A DNA stretch of 6,737 nt, from contig JAJZQR010000299.1 in assembly GCA_021806765.1 (NCBI GenBank), forward strand, positions 1 to 6,737, given 5' to 3'. The notes under the pieces were generated by a model. That model searched no databases and had not been told where the DNA came from. It saw only the letters and a program-made list of their open reading frames with translations. This DNA comes from Chloroflexota bacterium (GTDB lineage Bacteria; Chloroflexota; UBA6077). Numbering within the stretch: position 1 is the first letter of the stretch; each line of letters starts with the position of its first letter. Positions 1 through 5,290 of the stretch are shown here, piece by piece. Both the position numbers and the translations under genes were made by a program.

Positions 1-199
1 AGAAACGGGTGGCCACCGTCGCCGAGGGGCCGTACCGCTCGGGTAGATCAGCCCAGGGTGCACCCGTGCGAAGCACCCATAGGATGCCATTTATGATGCG
101 CCGATGGTCTTCGGCAGGACGTCCAGTATGCGGTTTCTGTGGTGGGAGCAGGGGCTGAAGCCTCTCCCACTGGTCGTTGGTTAAGTCTCCTCTGTGCAT
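1..199 (-). CDS. IS5-family transposase, N-terminal part (runs off window)
   Basis: Reading the minus strand from the ATG at 199 gives an open frame to the window edge (66 codons, no stop). It begins MHRGDLTNDQWERLQPLLPP and continues with GRPAEDHRRIINGILWVLRT and GAPWADLPERYGP. These are the hallmarks of the N-terminal DUF4096-type domain of IS5-family (IS427/ISL2-like) transposases: the 'T..QW..L.PLLP' start, the 'GRP..DHR..i.GILW.LRTG.PW.DLPE.YGP' block. The catalytic DDE domain would lie beyond position 1. In these elements the enzyme cuts and joins the element's terminal inverted repeats. The ATG is the first start after an in-frame TAA. The Shine-Dalgarno is poor (AAGG one base before ATG) and the start lies inside a palindrome, suggesting weak translation. 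Whether the gene is intact cannot be seen here. Confidence 0.9.
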   Translation of the reverse strand, partial: MHRGDLTNDQWERLQPLLPPQKPHTGRPAEDHRRIINGILWVLRTGAPWADLPERYGPSATVATRF

Positions 200-212
200 A
201 CCTTAAGTATGC
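196..212. repeat. 17-bp palindrome over the transposase start codon
   Basis: GCATAC, then CTTAA, then GTATGC: two perfect 6-bp arms around a 5-base centre. The minus-strand ATG (197-199) lies in one arm. As RNA it could sequester the start codon and limit translation of transposase read into from outside. As DNA it could be a binding site. Functional role is inference. Confidence 0.5.
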
Positions 213-218
213 CAGACT

Positions 219-249
219 TTGAAAATACACCCTAGTATTCAGGTATTCT
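219..249 (+). promoter_or_regulatory. possible hybrid promoter at the IS end reading into the IclR gene
   Basis: TTGAAA (219-224) resembles a -35 box inside the IS terminus and TATTCT (244-249) resembles a -10 box in flanking DNA. The 19-bp spacer is longer than the ideal 17. The -10 lies only 12 bp before the GTG at 262. IS termini that supply an outward -35 are known in general; here the match is only moderate. If real, the IS insertion now drives the regulator. Confidence 0.25.
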
Positions 250-261
250 CGAGAGACATCT

Positions 262-1071
262 GTGGAAATGAGAACAATGACGATAGCAGCTCACAATCGG
301 ACCACGCTCTCCGTAAAGCACGCGTTGGATGTATTATGGGCATTCGGGCCCGATGCTCCTGAGTGGGGTGTCAACGAGTTGGGCCGCCACCTGGGCCTGC
401 ACAAAAGCACCATCTCGCGATTGCTCGCCACTTTGGAGGAGCGGCGGCTGGTTCGCCGGGACCCCAGTACAGACAAGTTCCGTCTTGGGATCGGAGTCGT
501 GGAACTGGCGGGCGTAGTACTCAACGAGTTCGACCTTCGCCACGTGGCGGCCCCCTATTTGAGGCAGCTCTGGACCGCAACGCGAGAGAACGTCAACCTA
601 GGCATCTGGGACAGCGGCAAGGTGCTTATGATCGAGCATCTGTCGAGCCCGGAGCGAATCAAGTACCTGGGTTGGGTTGGAGCTCGTGAGCCAGTTCACT
701 GTACATCCATGGGAAAAGCAATGCTCGCCTATATGGACCCTGACACCGTCAAAGCTGTGGTTGCAGGTCCTTTGATTGCGTATACCCATCACACGATTGT
801 CGATCCCGAGCGTCTCTTGCGGGAGTTAGAGGAAATCCGACGTCGAGGCTACTCGATTAACGAGGGCGAATCCCACGAAGGGCACAGCGCGGTCGCCGCT
901 GCCCTCTGGAGGTATCCAGCTGATCTCGTGGGGGCAATCGCCGTGGCCGGTCCCTCCTACCGACTCTCTTCCGAGCGGTTGGAGCAGTGTGGGGAAATGG
1001 TTGCACAGACTGCTGGCGAAATCTCGCGGCAACTCGGAGCTGTGCTCCCACAAGGAGCTGCCAATGGTTAA
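262..1071 (+). CDS. IclR-family transcriptional regulator
   Basis: A 269-residue cytoplasmic DNA-binding regulator of typical IclR length. An N-terminal winged helix-turn-helix covers about residues 16-80 (core NELGRHLGLHKSTISRLLAT, 38-57). A linker helix leads to the C-terminal effector domain (about 95-262), with the family landmarks 'HCTSMGKAMLAYM', 'RRRGYSINEGESHEGHSAVA' and 'GAIAVAGPSYRLS'. The usual 'C(V/I)AAP' cysteine of the effector pocket appears to be replaced (HSAVAAA), so ligand preference may differ from well-studied members. Three in-frame starts compete: GTG 262, ATG 268 and ATG 277. None has a strong Shine-Dalgarno, and the conserved domain begins after all three. The stop is TAA. 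The gene is intact although its right neighbour, an oligopeptide ABC ATPase, is dead. IclR proteins often control adjacent catabolic or uptake genes, so this one may be orphaned. Its ligand cannot be told. Confidence 0.93.
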   Translation: MEMRTMTIAAHNRTTLSVKHALDVLWAFGPDAPEWGVNELGRHLGLHKSTISRLLATLEERRLVRRDPSTDKFRLGIGVVELAGVVLNEFDLRHVAAPYLRQLWTATRENVNLGIWDSGKVLMIEHLSSPERIKYLGWVGAREPVHCTSMGKAMLAYMDPDTVKAVVAGPLIAYTHHTIVDPERLLRELEEIRRRGYSINEGESHEGHSAVAAALWRYPADLVGAIAVAGPSYRLSSERLEQCGEMVAQTAGEISRQLGAVLPQGAANG

Positions 1072-1133
1072 GCAGAGGCGGGGGGAGGAGGAACAGAACA
1101 GCGACGAGCATTTCTGCCTTTCCCTTCAGGTCC

Positions 1134-1630
1134 CGGGTTCATGTCCCTCCTAATCGCCACCAGTCCTCTGGTGGCCAGCGCATCGTAGTGGCTCGGGCGC
1201 TGAGGATGGAGCCGGAGTCCATCGTGGCTGAAGAACTAGGCTTCGCTCGTAGCGCCTCGATCCAGACGCAGACCGGCAACACGCTGGAGGACCCGCAGGT
1301 CGAGTCCTCCCTGACCTATCTGTTTCATCGCCCATGCTCCAAGCGTGGCCAGGCACATCAGCGACTGGATGGACCTGGGCAAGTTCGTGGAGATGGCGGA
1401 TCGGAACGAACTGTACGAGAACTCCTCCACCCCGACACTAAGACGCAGCTCAGTGCGGTGCTGGTACCGGACTCGAGATGGAGACAACGTGACACCAAGT
1501 TGCCCTGACTGGGAACATGCCGAGCCCCATCAACCATCCCAAGGGACGACGGTTCTGCCCCAGGTGCAAGTACGCGAGAGAGAACTGCATCGTGGACGAG
1601 CCAGAACGCTGGGTAGCCTACCACTACTAG
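1134..1630 (+). pseudogene. oligopeptide/dipeptide ABC transporter ATP-binding protein, decayed 3' part
   Basis: Joining three frames recovers the C-terminal half of an OppD/OppF/DppD-type ATPase. The first frame (1134-1325) gives HQSSGGQRIVVARALRMEPE, a decayed signature motif (normally LSGGQRQR), then a weak Walker B (SIVAEEL, normally IVADEP) and SLTYLF. The next frame (from 1327) gives IAHAPSVARHISD, covering the H-loop region (normally ISHDLSVVRHISD), then LGKFVEMADRNELYEN. The first frame returns (about 1423-1503) with LHPDTKTQLSAVLVPDSRW. The third frame ends in GNMPSPINHPKGRRFCPRCK, ARENC and ERWVAYHY before TAG at 1628-1630, the classic oligo_HPY C-terminus. Frameshifts lie near 1326, 1423 and 1500, about three residues are missing after HISDW, and the Walker A half is absent. 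The protein once energised peptide import with two permeases and a binding protein, none of which is present here. Non-functional. Confidence 0.9.
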
Positions 1631-1814
1631 AATGTGGGCCCTTGAGCTTAGGTTCCGGAATGGTTGGTGCCATTGTGGGTTGAGCCCCTGCTTGTGCGTT
1701 ACTAGAAACGGCTGGCCTCGTCAACTGGCCACAGTCTGGTCGTCAGAAAGAAGGCAGAAGCAAGCTATTGTCGGTCTCAGATCGATCGCGTCGGCCTGAC
1801 CTGATACTCCAGCT

Positions 1815-2161
1815 AAGGAACACCTTGTAGAGCTGCCCACCGTGGGAGAAGCGGCCATCCCTGCCTACCCGGCGCAGGCTGTAGAAGGCACTGTGGTGCC
1901 GAGGGTGGACGTGCAGGTCCCCAGCAGGGGCCTCTCCCCGGCCAGCCGGTCGGCCACCACCTCCCCGTGGGTCCCGTGGACCCTCAGGTTCGCCACCTGG
2001 GCCACCCACTGCCCTGCCCGCTCATTCAGCCCTGCCATGCCCAGCCCTTTCGCCCTCACCTCGTCGCTCACCCGCACCCAAAAGCTGCCCCGCACGTACC
2101 CTATGCTCCGTTCCACCTTCCCCTTGGTCCTGGCCCGGTAGGGCTGACAGAAGCGGGGGTG
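1815..2161 (-). pseudogene. IS21-family transposase IstA, C-terminal remnant with frameshift
   Basis: On the minus strand just after a TGA at 2162-2164 the frame reads HPRFCQPYRARTKGKVERSI, then GYVRGSFW, then LNERAGQWVAQVANLRVHGT, HGEVVADRLAGERPLL. This is the end of the IstA rve integrase domain. The glutamate in 'TKGKVE' matches the third acidic residue of the DDE triad, and 'W...VAN.RVHGT.GE' is the usual segment after it. Near 1915 the match changes frame and resumes as FYSLRRVGRDGRFSHGGQLY (to about 1821), the beta-rich C-terminal piece. The N-terminal HTH, the first two catalytic acids and the partner ATPase IstB are missing. It is a dead fragment of an older insertion and not related to the IS5-like element at the left edge. 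Confidence 0.85.
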
Positions 2162-3098
2162 TCAATAGCCACCCGATGTATACCGGGCATAGCCGCCTGG
2201 ATGTGGGCCACGAAATCGAGTCTGGGGGCCGTCAGGAATCGAGCCTGCCAGTCTTCCAGAAATCAGTCCGAAGAATTCTCCAACGAGGCATCAACCGGGC
2301 TTTCGGTCTGTCGGTTCTCCACCTGCTTTCTTAGAGACGTTTGGCAGGGCGCGAGCCGCATCCCATCTTCCTCCGTGACGATCATGCTCTGGCAGCCTCT
2401 TTCCGACCTGACTTCGGGAGATTGGTGCCGGGCCCTCCAGGAGGCCCAGGACTGTCTGTGTCTTGGTCCGGCCGGCATGCTGGGGACGAGGCGGCAGATG
2501 ATCCCCTTGAATGATGGGAGTCGGGTACTGCGCCGAGTCAGCCCTCACCTGCAATTCCAGCGAACGCTCTAGCAGCAGGAGCCGACAGAGGACGATGCGG
2601 TCAAGATTATGCGCGAGGCCAGGGATCAGATGCAGGTGCTCCACGACTTCGTGGAGAAACGCTGTGCGTGACAGGGGCATGGAAATGCCCGCATCATCCA
2701 GCCCCATGCTCTTGCACGCTCCTCGGAATTCCTCCCGGCCGGCTCAACCCGGGGCCAATGTCGTTCTGGGCGGCAAGATGCCGAGCGAGTGAATGCGAAG
2801 ATGGCAAGGGAGTCTTGGGGGTGGCCCGAACCTGACCTACGGGAGGGACGCCGTGGCAAGAAGCGAGCGCGGCGGCGTGGAGTTGGATACCGGTGGGGGC
2901 GCAGCCAGCTCAAGCACTACCCCCAACGATTCGGGGAAGTCTACCTACCGCGATCGTTGCGACCGTGCCCGCTCTCTTGACTCCCGATTTCGGGCGCAAT
3001 GGCTCAGCGGGATGGGATCACCAGGCGGCGCATCAGACAGGCGGCTTCCGCCTCCCCTCTGCATGGGACAGCGACATGCGGCGACCCTCCCGTCACCG
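2162..3098. other. about 940 bp without a recognisable gene
   Basis: All six frames are broken or show unnatural composition (Arg/Ser/Pro-rich, no codon-position bias), so I call no gene. Two stretches look vaguely protein-like. Minus-strand frame near 2560-2440: QVRADSAQYPTPIIQGDHLP followed by HAGRTKTQTVLGLL, faintly reminiscent of the N-terminal region of ISKra4-type transposases. Plus-strand frame 2572-2668: DAVKIMREARDQMQVLHDFV, an amphipathic helix with no start and stops on both sides. Both overlap in space, so at most one can be real. They are probably further debris of mobile elements or inactivated genes. Confidence 0.5.
3039..3053. repeat. short GC hairpin downstream of the ABM-like gene
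   Basis: AGGCGG, loop CTT, CCGCCT: a perfect 6-bp stem about 45 bp past the stop of the minus-strand ABM-like gene. It is followed by no T-run on either strand, so it is at best a weak terminator. Confidence 0.3.
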
Positions 3099-3401
3099 CT
3101 AGCCCATACCGACCACTACTTCGCCTGCTCCCGTGACCGGCGGCGGGGCAAAGAGGGGAGGGAGGTCGCTGTCGTAGACCCGCGCCCTTTCCTGGCTTGC
3201 CCGCCATGTCAGGTAGTCCTGGGGCGAGTCCCACTCCGGCAGGACCACGAAAGTCCCGGATCCCTCCACCACCCGGATCAGTTCCCTGGATCAGAAGCCC
3301 TTGCGGTTCTTGAGGGTATCGGCCTGCTTCTTCCAGCGCTCTTCGAACTCGGCTTCCATGCCTGGCTTGACGCGAATCAAGAACATCGCCTTGCCCGTCA
3401 T
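3099..3401 (-). pseudogene. ABM-like (dimeric alpha/beta-barrel) protein with one in-frame TGA
   Basis: From ATG at 3401 the minus strand reads MTGKAMFLIRVKPGMEAEFE, then ERWKKQADTLKNRKGF, then TGA at codon 37 (3291-3293). It continues in the same frame as SRELIRVVEGSGTFVVLPEW, DSPQDYLTWRASQERARVYD, ending in TAG (3099-3101) after 100 codons. Both halves fit one antibiotic-biosynthesis-monooxygenase/heme-oxygenase-like fold: 'iRVKPGmE.eFe..w', 'kGF.SREL.R', 'f.vl.eWdSpqdy..W..s.e'. A GGGAGG site (3408-3413) sits 6 bases before the ATG, so translation signals are intact. Family members are about 95-110 residues, so length fits. The TGA replaces a residue that is usually hydrophobic or variable, not catalytic. 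The simplest reading is a recent nonsense mutation at the edge of a decaying region. Stop readthrough, recoding or a sequencing error are alternatives. No enzyme partner is adjacent, so the substrate is unknown. Confidence 0.8.
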
Positions 3402-3686
3402 CCTGGTCCTCCCATCCTAGATCAACAAGCCAACAAGCCGCCGTGACATCTGCCCAATTGGTTTCTCGCGTCCGTGGCCGCGCATCCACAGGGCATTATC
3501 CTGCAGCTAATGGGCCATCGCCGATGATTTCAGGTCGCATGATGCCGCACCTGTCCAGGGGCCCTTCAGTGGCGTATACTACGTTGGAGTTCGGGAGGGA
3601 AAGCGCGCCAAGAAGATCCCCGCCACCGGTCGCGGCCGGCGTGGCGGATCGGTGGCTCCGGCGTCATAGGAGCGCGGAGACTGGGT
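3402..3686. other. intergenic region between divergent ABM-like and DUF1232 genes
   Basis: About 285 bp with no convincing ORF. It holds a perfect tandem repeat of AACAAGCC (3424-3431 and 3432-3439) in the ABM-side leader. A TATACT at 3575-3580 could be a -10 box for the DUF1232 gene, but I find no good -35. The open plus-strand frame from 3443 to 4051 is an out-of-frame shadow of the DUF1232 gene. Confidence 0.5.
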
Positions 3687-3705
3687 ATGCTCTGGAGACT
3701 GGGTA
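3676..3705 (+). repeat. 12-bp direct repeat spanning the DUF1232 gene start
   Basis: GGAGACTGGGTA occurs at 3676-3687 and again at 3694-3705, exactly 18 bp (six codons) apart. The first copy supplies the GGAG Shine-Dalgarno and the A of the ATG; the second encodes part of WRLGT. It looks like a small tandem duplication (18-bp unit with partial divergence) at the translation start. Confidence 0.6.
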
Positions 3706-4031
3706 CCGGCTTCAGGCTGTGGAGGGCGGCTCGGCTCGTCTGGCCTCTGCTCAGGGATCGGCGGGTCCCGCTCGCCGTCAAGTCGGTGCCGTTCGTCGCA
3801 ATGCTGTACGTCCTCTCCCCGGTGGACCTGGTGCCGGACTTCTTCCCGGCCCTGGGCCAACTGGACGACCTGACTGTCCTGCTTCTGTCGCTTCTGCTGT
3901 TCGTGCGGCTCTGCCCGCAGCAGCTGGTGCAGGAGCACGTGGAGGCGGCTCGGGGGCGCAAACGCAAGGACCCTGGGGGAACGGACGGCCCGGGCCGGGT
4001 GATCGACGGAGAGTACGAGGTCCTCGAATAG
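3687..4031 (+). CDS. DUF1232 (YkvA-type) small membrane-associated protein
   Basis: A 114-residue protein with the diagnostic DUF1232 core LYVLSPVDLVPDFFPALGQL (residues 40-59) followed by DDLTVLLL (60-67). The aspartates D47, D51, D60 and D61 are the conserved acidic residues of the family. A basic N-terminus (residues 1-30) precedes a hydrophobic hairpin (about 34-75), consistent with one or two membrane segments and a cytoplasmic, charged C-terminal tail. The biochemical role of the family is not established, so none is assigned. The ATG at 3687 is supported by GGAG at 3676-3679 with 7 bases of spacing. The stop is TAG. The next gene has its own promoter, so this is probably monocistronic. 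It marks the start of the healthy half of the window: the reading frame is clean and GC-biased at third positions. Confidence 0.88.
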   Translation: MLWRLGTGFRLWRAARLVWPLLRDRRVPLAVKSVPFVAMLYVLSPVDLVPDFFPALGQLDDLTVLLLSLLLFVRLCPQQLVQEHVEAARGRKRKDPGGTDGPGRVIDGEYEVLE

Positions 4032-4042
4032 GGGTCGTTGTT

Positions 4043-4056
4043 CTTCGTTGACGAAG
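4043..4056. promoter_or_regulatory. inverted repeat over the -35 box of the cysteine-protein promoter
   Basis: CTTCGT, TG, ACGAAG: perfect 6-bp arms covering the TTGACG -35 hexamer (4048-4053). Its position suits a repressor operator, though a chance palindrome is possible. Confidence 0.35.
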
Positions 4057-4077
4057 TCTCGAACCTCATTGTATGAT
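4048..4077 (+). promoter_or_regulatory. sigma70-type promoter for the four-cysteine small protein
   Basis: TTGACG (-35, 4048-4053), an 18-bp spacer and TATGAT (-10, 4072-4077), each close to consensus. This is the best promoter in the window. Start of transcription would be near 4084, giving a leader of about 30 bases that carries AGGAGG. It lies just after the DUF1232 stop, so the downstream gene is independently expressed. Confidence 0.65.
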
Positions 4078-4118
4078 GACATGACAAATCCCCAAGAGAC
4101 CTCAGGAGGAGTATGGGT

Positions 4119-4322
4119 ATGCCTGCGATAAAGTGCCTGACCTGCCAGTACCTTGAGATGCTCAACGGCACGGGTAAGAGCCGTTGCTCCCTCGGGAGAT
4201 TCGACCGCCCCACCAGGGGAGGCAGTGCCTATAAAGGCAGCTACTCCATCACGAGTCTTGCGATGGGAACGCCATTCCTTCGACAGATCGCGGATAAGTG
4301 TTCCGATCACGCCACGCGATAG
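4119..4322 (+). CDS. small four-cysteine hypothetical protein
   Basis: A 67-residue soluble protein (69 if started at the ATG at 4113). I do not recognise a named family. It begins MPAIKCLTCQYLEMLNGTGK and contains SRCSLGRFDRP; the cysteines are C6, C9, C23 and C61, with H64 close behind the last. CxxC plus two further cysteines suggests zinc binding, or less likely an iron-sulphur site; that is inference. There are no membrane segments and no signal peptide. AGGAGG at 4104-4109 is 9 bases from the ATG at 4119 but only 3 from the ATG at 4113, so I prefer 4119. It has its own good promoter with a palindrome over the -35, and its TAG lies inside a 30-bp palindrome that probably ends transcription. 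This careful packaging argues for a real, individually regulated gene. Confidence 0.8.
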   Translation: MPAIKCLTCQYLEMLNGTGKSRCSLGRFDRPTRGGSAYKGSYSITSLAMGTPFLRQIADKCSDHATR

Positions 4323-4341
4323 CCAGCTGGCTATCGCGTGG
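4312..4341. terminator. perfect 30-bp palindrome shared by two convergent genes
   Basis: The left arm CCACGCGATAGCCAG (4312-4326) is followed directly by its exact reverse complement (4327-4341), with no mismatch and no spacer. The plus-strand gene's TAG is at 4320-4322. The minus-strand ORF's TAG is at 4331-4333, the mirror position, so both proteins end with the codons ACG CGA TAG. A folded transcript from either strand would form a very stable stem, consistent with a bidirectional terminator. No T-run follows on either side, so intrinsic termination would be atypical. RNA 3'-end protection or a protein-binding site are alternatives. Confidence 0.6.
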
Positions 4342-4483
4342 GGCTGGGGTTCGAGGCGTGCTGGACCGCCGCGGAGCGCTGCTCGGTGCCCGAGAACATC
4401 ATGGGCCGGGTTCCGTACCAGGTTTCCCAGTCGCCGGCGAAGATGCCCAGTTTGAAGAGGGTTCTGAAGAACAGCGCGGTCAT
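4331..4483 (-). CDS. hypothetical 50-residue protein
   Basis: From ATG at 4483 the minus strand reads MTALFFRTLFKLGIFAGDWE, then TWYGTRPMMFSGTEQR, ending in TAG. Forty-five of its 50 codons end in G or C, matching the coding bias of the window and unlike its overlapping plus-strand frames. The N-terminal third is hydrophobic (ALFFRTLFKLGIFAG) and could be a membrane anchor or amphipathic helix; the rest is polar. I recognise no family. The frame stays open upstream to 4729, but residues there lose the codon bias. The ATG has only a weak GAG-type ribosome site, and a GGGAGG further upstream has no in-frame start at the right distance. It converges on the four-cysteine gene at the shared palindrome, which supports a real transcript end here. 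Confidence 0.55.
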   Translation of the reverse strand: MTALFFRTLFKLGIFAGDWETWYGTRPMMFSGTEQRSAAVQHASNPSPTR

Positions 4484-4700
4484 CTCGGTCTCGTGGCTGG
4501 TTTCTCTGCCTTCGCCGTCAGTTAGTAGCAACCTCCCTCTAGACCTCCCTCCGGACAGAGTGGATGGATCTGCGCTACGAGGCGGCCTGGGCTGGATTCT
4601 GGGCGGGTCTTGCTCGTAGCGCGTCGGGCCCGGCCCGTGTCGAGGCTGCCGGGCGAACCGATGAGCTTCCGGCAAGATCTGTACCGAGGTGGAGGAGCCA
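4484..4700. other. intergenic region between divergent small ORF and VTT gene
   Basis: About 215 bp expected to hold divergent promoters. I find no convincing -35/-10 pair. A plus-strand frame from ATG 4564 to a TGA near 4731 (MDLRYEAAWAGFWAGLARSA onward) is protein-like but lacks a Shine-Dalgarno, has only mild codon bias and overlaps the VTT gene, so I do not call it. Confidence 0.4.
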
Positions 4701-5270
4701 ATGCTCTTCGCCGATCGCGCCAGGCTCATGAACAGGGCCCGAAAGATGGCAGCGGCCGTCGGGCTGCTGCTCCTCGTGGCGCTCGCGGTCTGTTATCTCC
4801 TGTTCAGGCCCGACCCTGCCTCACTGGCTGCCCTGGGCTATCCCGGTGTCGCCATCGCCATGTTTCTGACCTCAAGCACCATCTTCCTGCCGGCGCCGGG
4901 CTTCGCGGCGGTCCTCTGGGCCGGGGCGGTGTGGAATCCCCTGTGGGTGGGGATTGCAGCTGGTGTCGGGGCAGCCACCGGTGAGCTGTCGGGGTACCTC
5001 CTCGGAGCCGGGGGGAACGCCCTGTTCGACCTCAAGGAGGGCAAACGGTGGGGGCAGGCTCACCGAATGTTCGAGGGGTACGGGCTGTGGGCGATCCTTG
5101 TCCTGGCGGTCGTACCCAATCCGCTCTTCGACGTGGTGGGCGTGGTGGCCGGATCCCTCTCCTACTCGATCCGTCGCTTCTGGATCGCCTGTGCGGCGGG
5201 CAAGATCATCAAGTTCCTCGCCATGGCCTACCTGGCCGATTCCGCCCATGGATGGTGGATAGCCCGGTAG
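4701..5270 (+). CDS. VTT-domain (SNARE-associated/DedA-like) integral membrane protein
   Basis: A 189-residue multi-pass inner-membrane protein. A basic N-terminus is followed by a first membrane helix (about 17-35, VGLLLLVALAVCYLLF). The VTT domain covers about 45-180: FLPAPGFAAVLWAGAVWNP (62-80), GVGAATGELSGYLLG (88-102, with conserved glutamate E95), VVPNPLFDVVGVVAGSL (137-153) and CAAGKIIKF (164-172). VTT proteins (DedA, TVP38, TMEM41B/VMP1) have re-entrant loops and are implicated in lipid scrambling and membrane homeostasis; the substrate here is unknown. A longer form from GTG 4689 is possible, but GGAGGAG at 4691-4697 sits correctly for the ATG at 4701. It converges with a second superfamily member, the DedA gene, across a 20-bp gap. 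The sequence is compact and intact. Confidence 0.87.
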   Translation: MLFADRARLMNRARKMAAAVGLLLLVALAVCYLLFRPDPASLAALGYPGVAIAMFLTSSTIFLPAPGFAAVLWAGAVWNPLWVGIAAGVGAATGELSGYLLGAGGNALFDLKEGKRWGQAHRMFEGYGLWAILVLAVVPNPLFDVVGVVAGSLSYSIRRFWIACAAGKIIKFLAMAYLADSAHGWWIAR

Positions 5271-5272
5271 CC

Positions 5273-5287
5273 CGAGCGGGGGGCTCG
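5273..5287. terminator. small hairpin between convergent VTT and DedA genes
   Basis: CGAGC, loop GGGGG, GCTCG in the 20-bp gap between the two stop codons. A 5-bp GC stem with no T-run is a weak candidate for a bidirectional transcription end. Confidence 0.3.
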
Positions 5288-5290
5288 CGT

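Larger units (their letters stand above)
1..233 (-). mobile_element. IS5-like insertion sequence, one end
   Basis: The transposase start at 199 is followed, moving outward, by about 30 bp of AT-richer DNA and then CTAG at 232-235. Members of the IS427 group commonly duplicate a TA-centred target, so an element end at about 231-233 is plausible, with a minus-strand terminus beginning GGGTGTATTTTC. The boundary is an inference: the other end and its matching inverted repeat are outside the window. Confidence 0.5.

Noticed and set aside
48..230. Minus-strand 60-residue frame at the left edge
   Set aside because: Out-of-frame shadow of the IS5 transposase start, which reads in a different frame to the window edge.
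987..1508. Plus-strand 173-residue frame taken as one gene
   Set aside because: Its first third overlaps the IclR gene out of frame; only its later part is real, as one frame of the broken ABC ATPase.
1967..2572. Plus-strand 201-residue open frame
   Set aside because: Antisense to the IstA relic at its start, no domain, unnatural Cys/Ser/Arg composition.
3281..3300. Selenocysteine insertion at the in-frame TGA
   Set aside because: The downstream stem is short and the position is not a redox site in ABM-like proteins; nonsense mutation is simpler.
2793..3446. Plus-strand 217-residue open frame
   Set aside because: Antisense to the ABM-like gene, which has clear family motifs and a ribosome site.
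3443..4051. Plus-strand 202-residue open frame
   Set aside because: Arg/Ala/Gly-rich shadow of the DUF1232 gene in another frame; the DUF1232 core motif fixes the true frame.
3566..4310. Long minus-strand open frames (215 and 243 residues)
   Set aside because: Antisense to DUF1232 and the four-cysteine gene, with low-complexity composition and no domain; typical GC-rich shadows.
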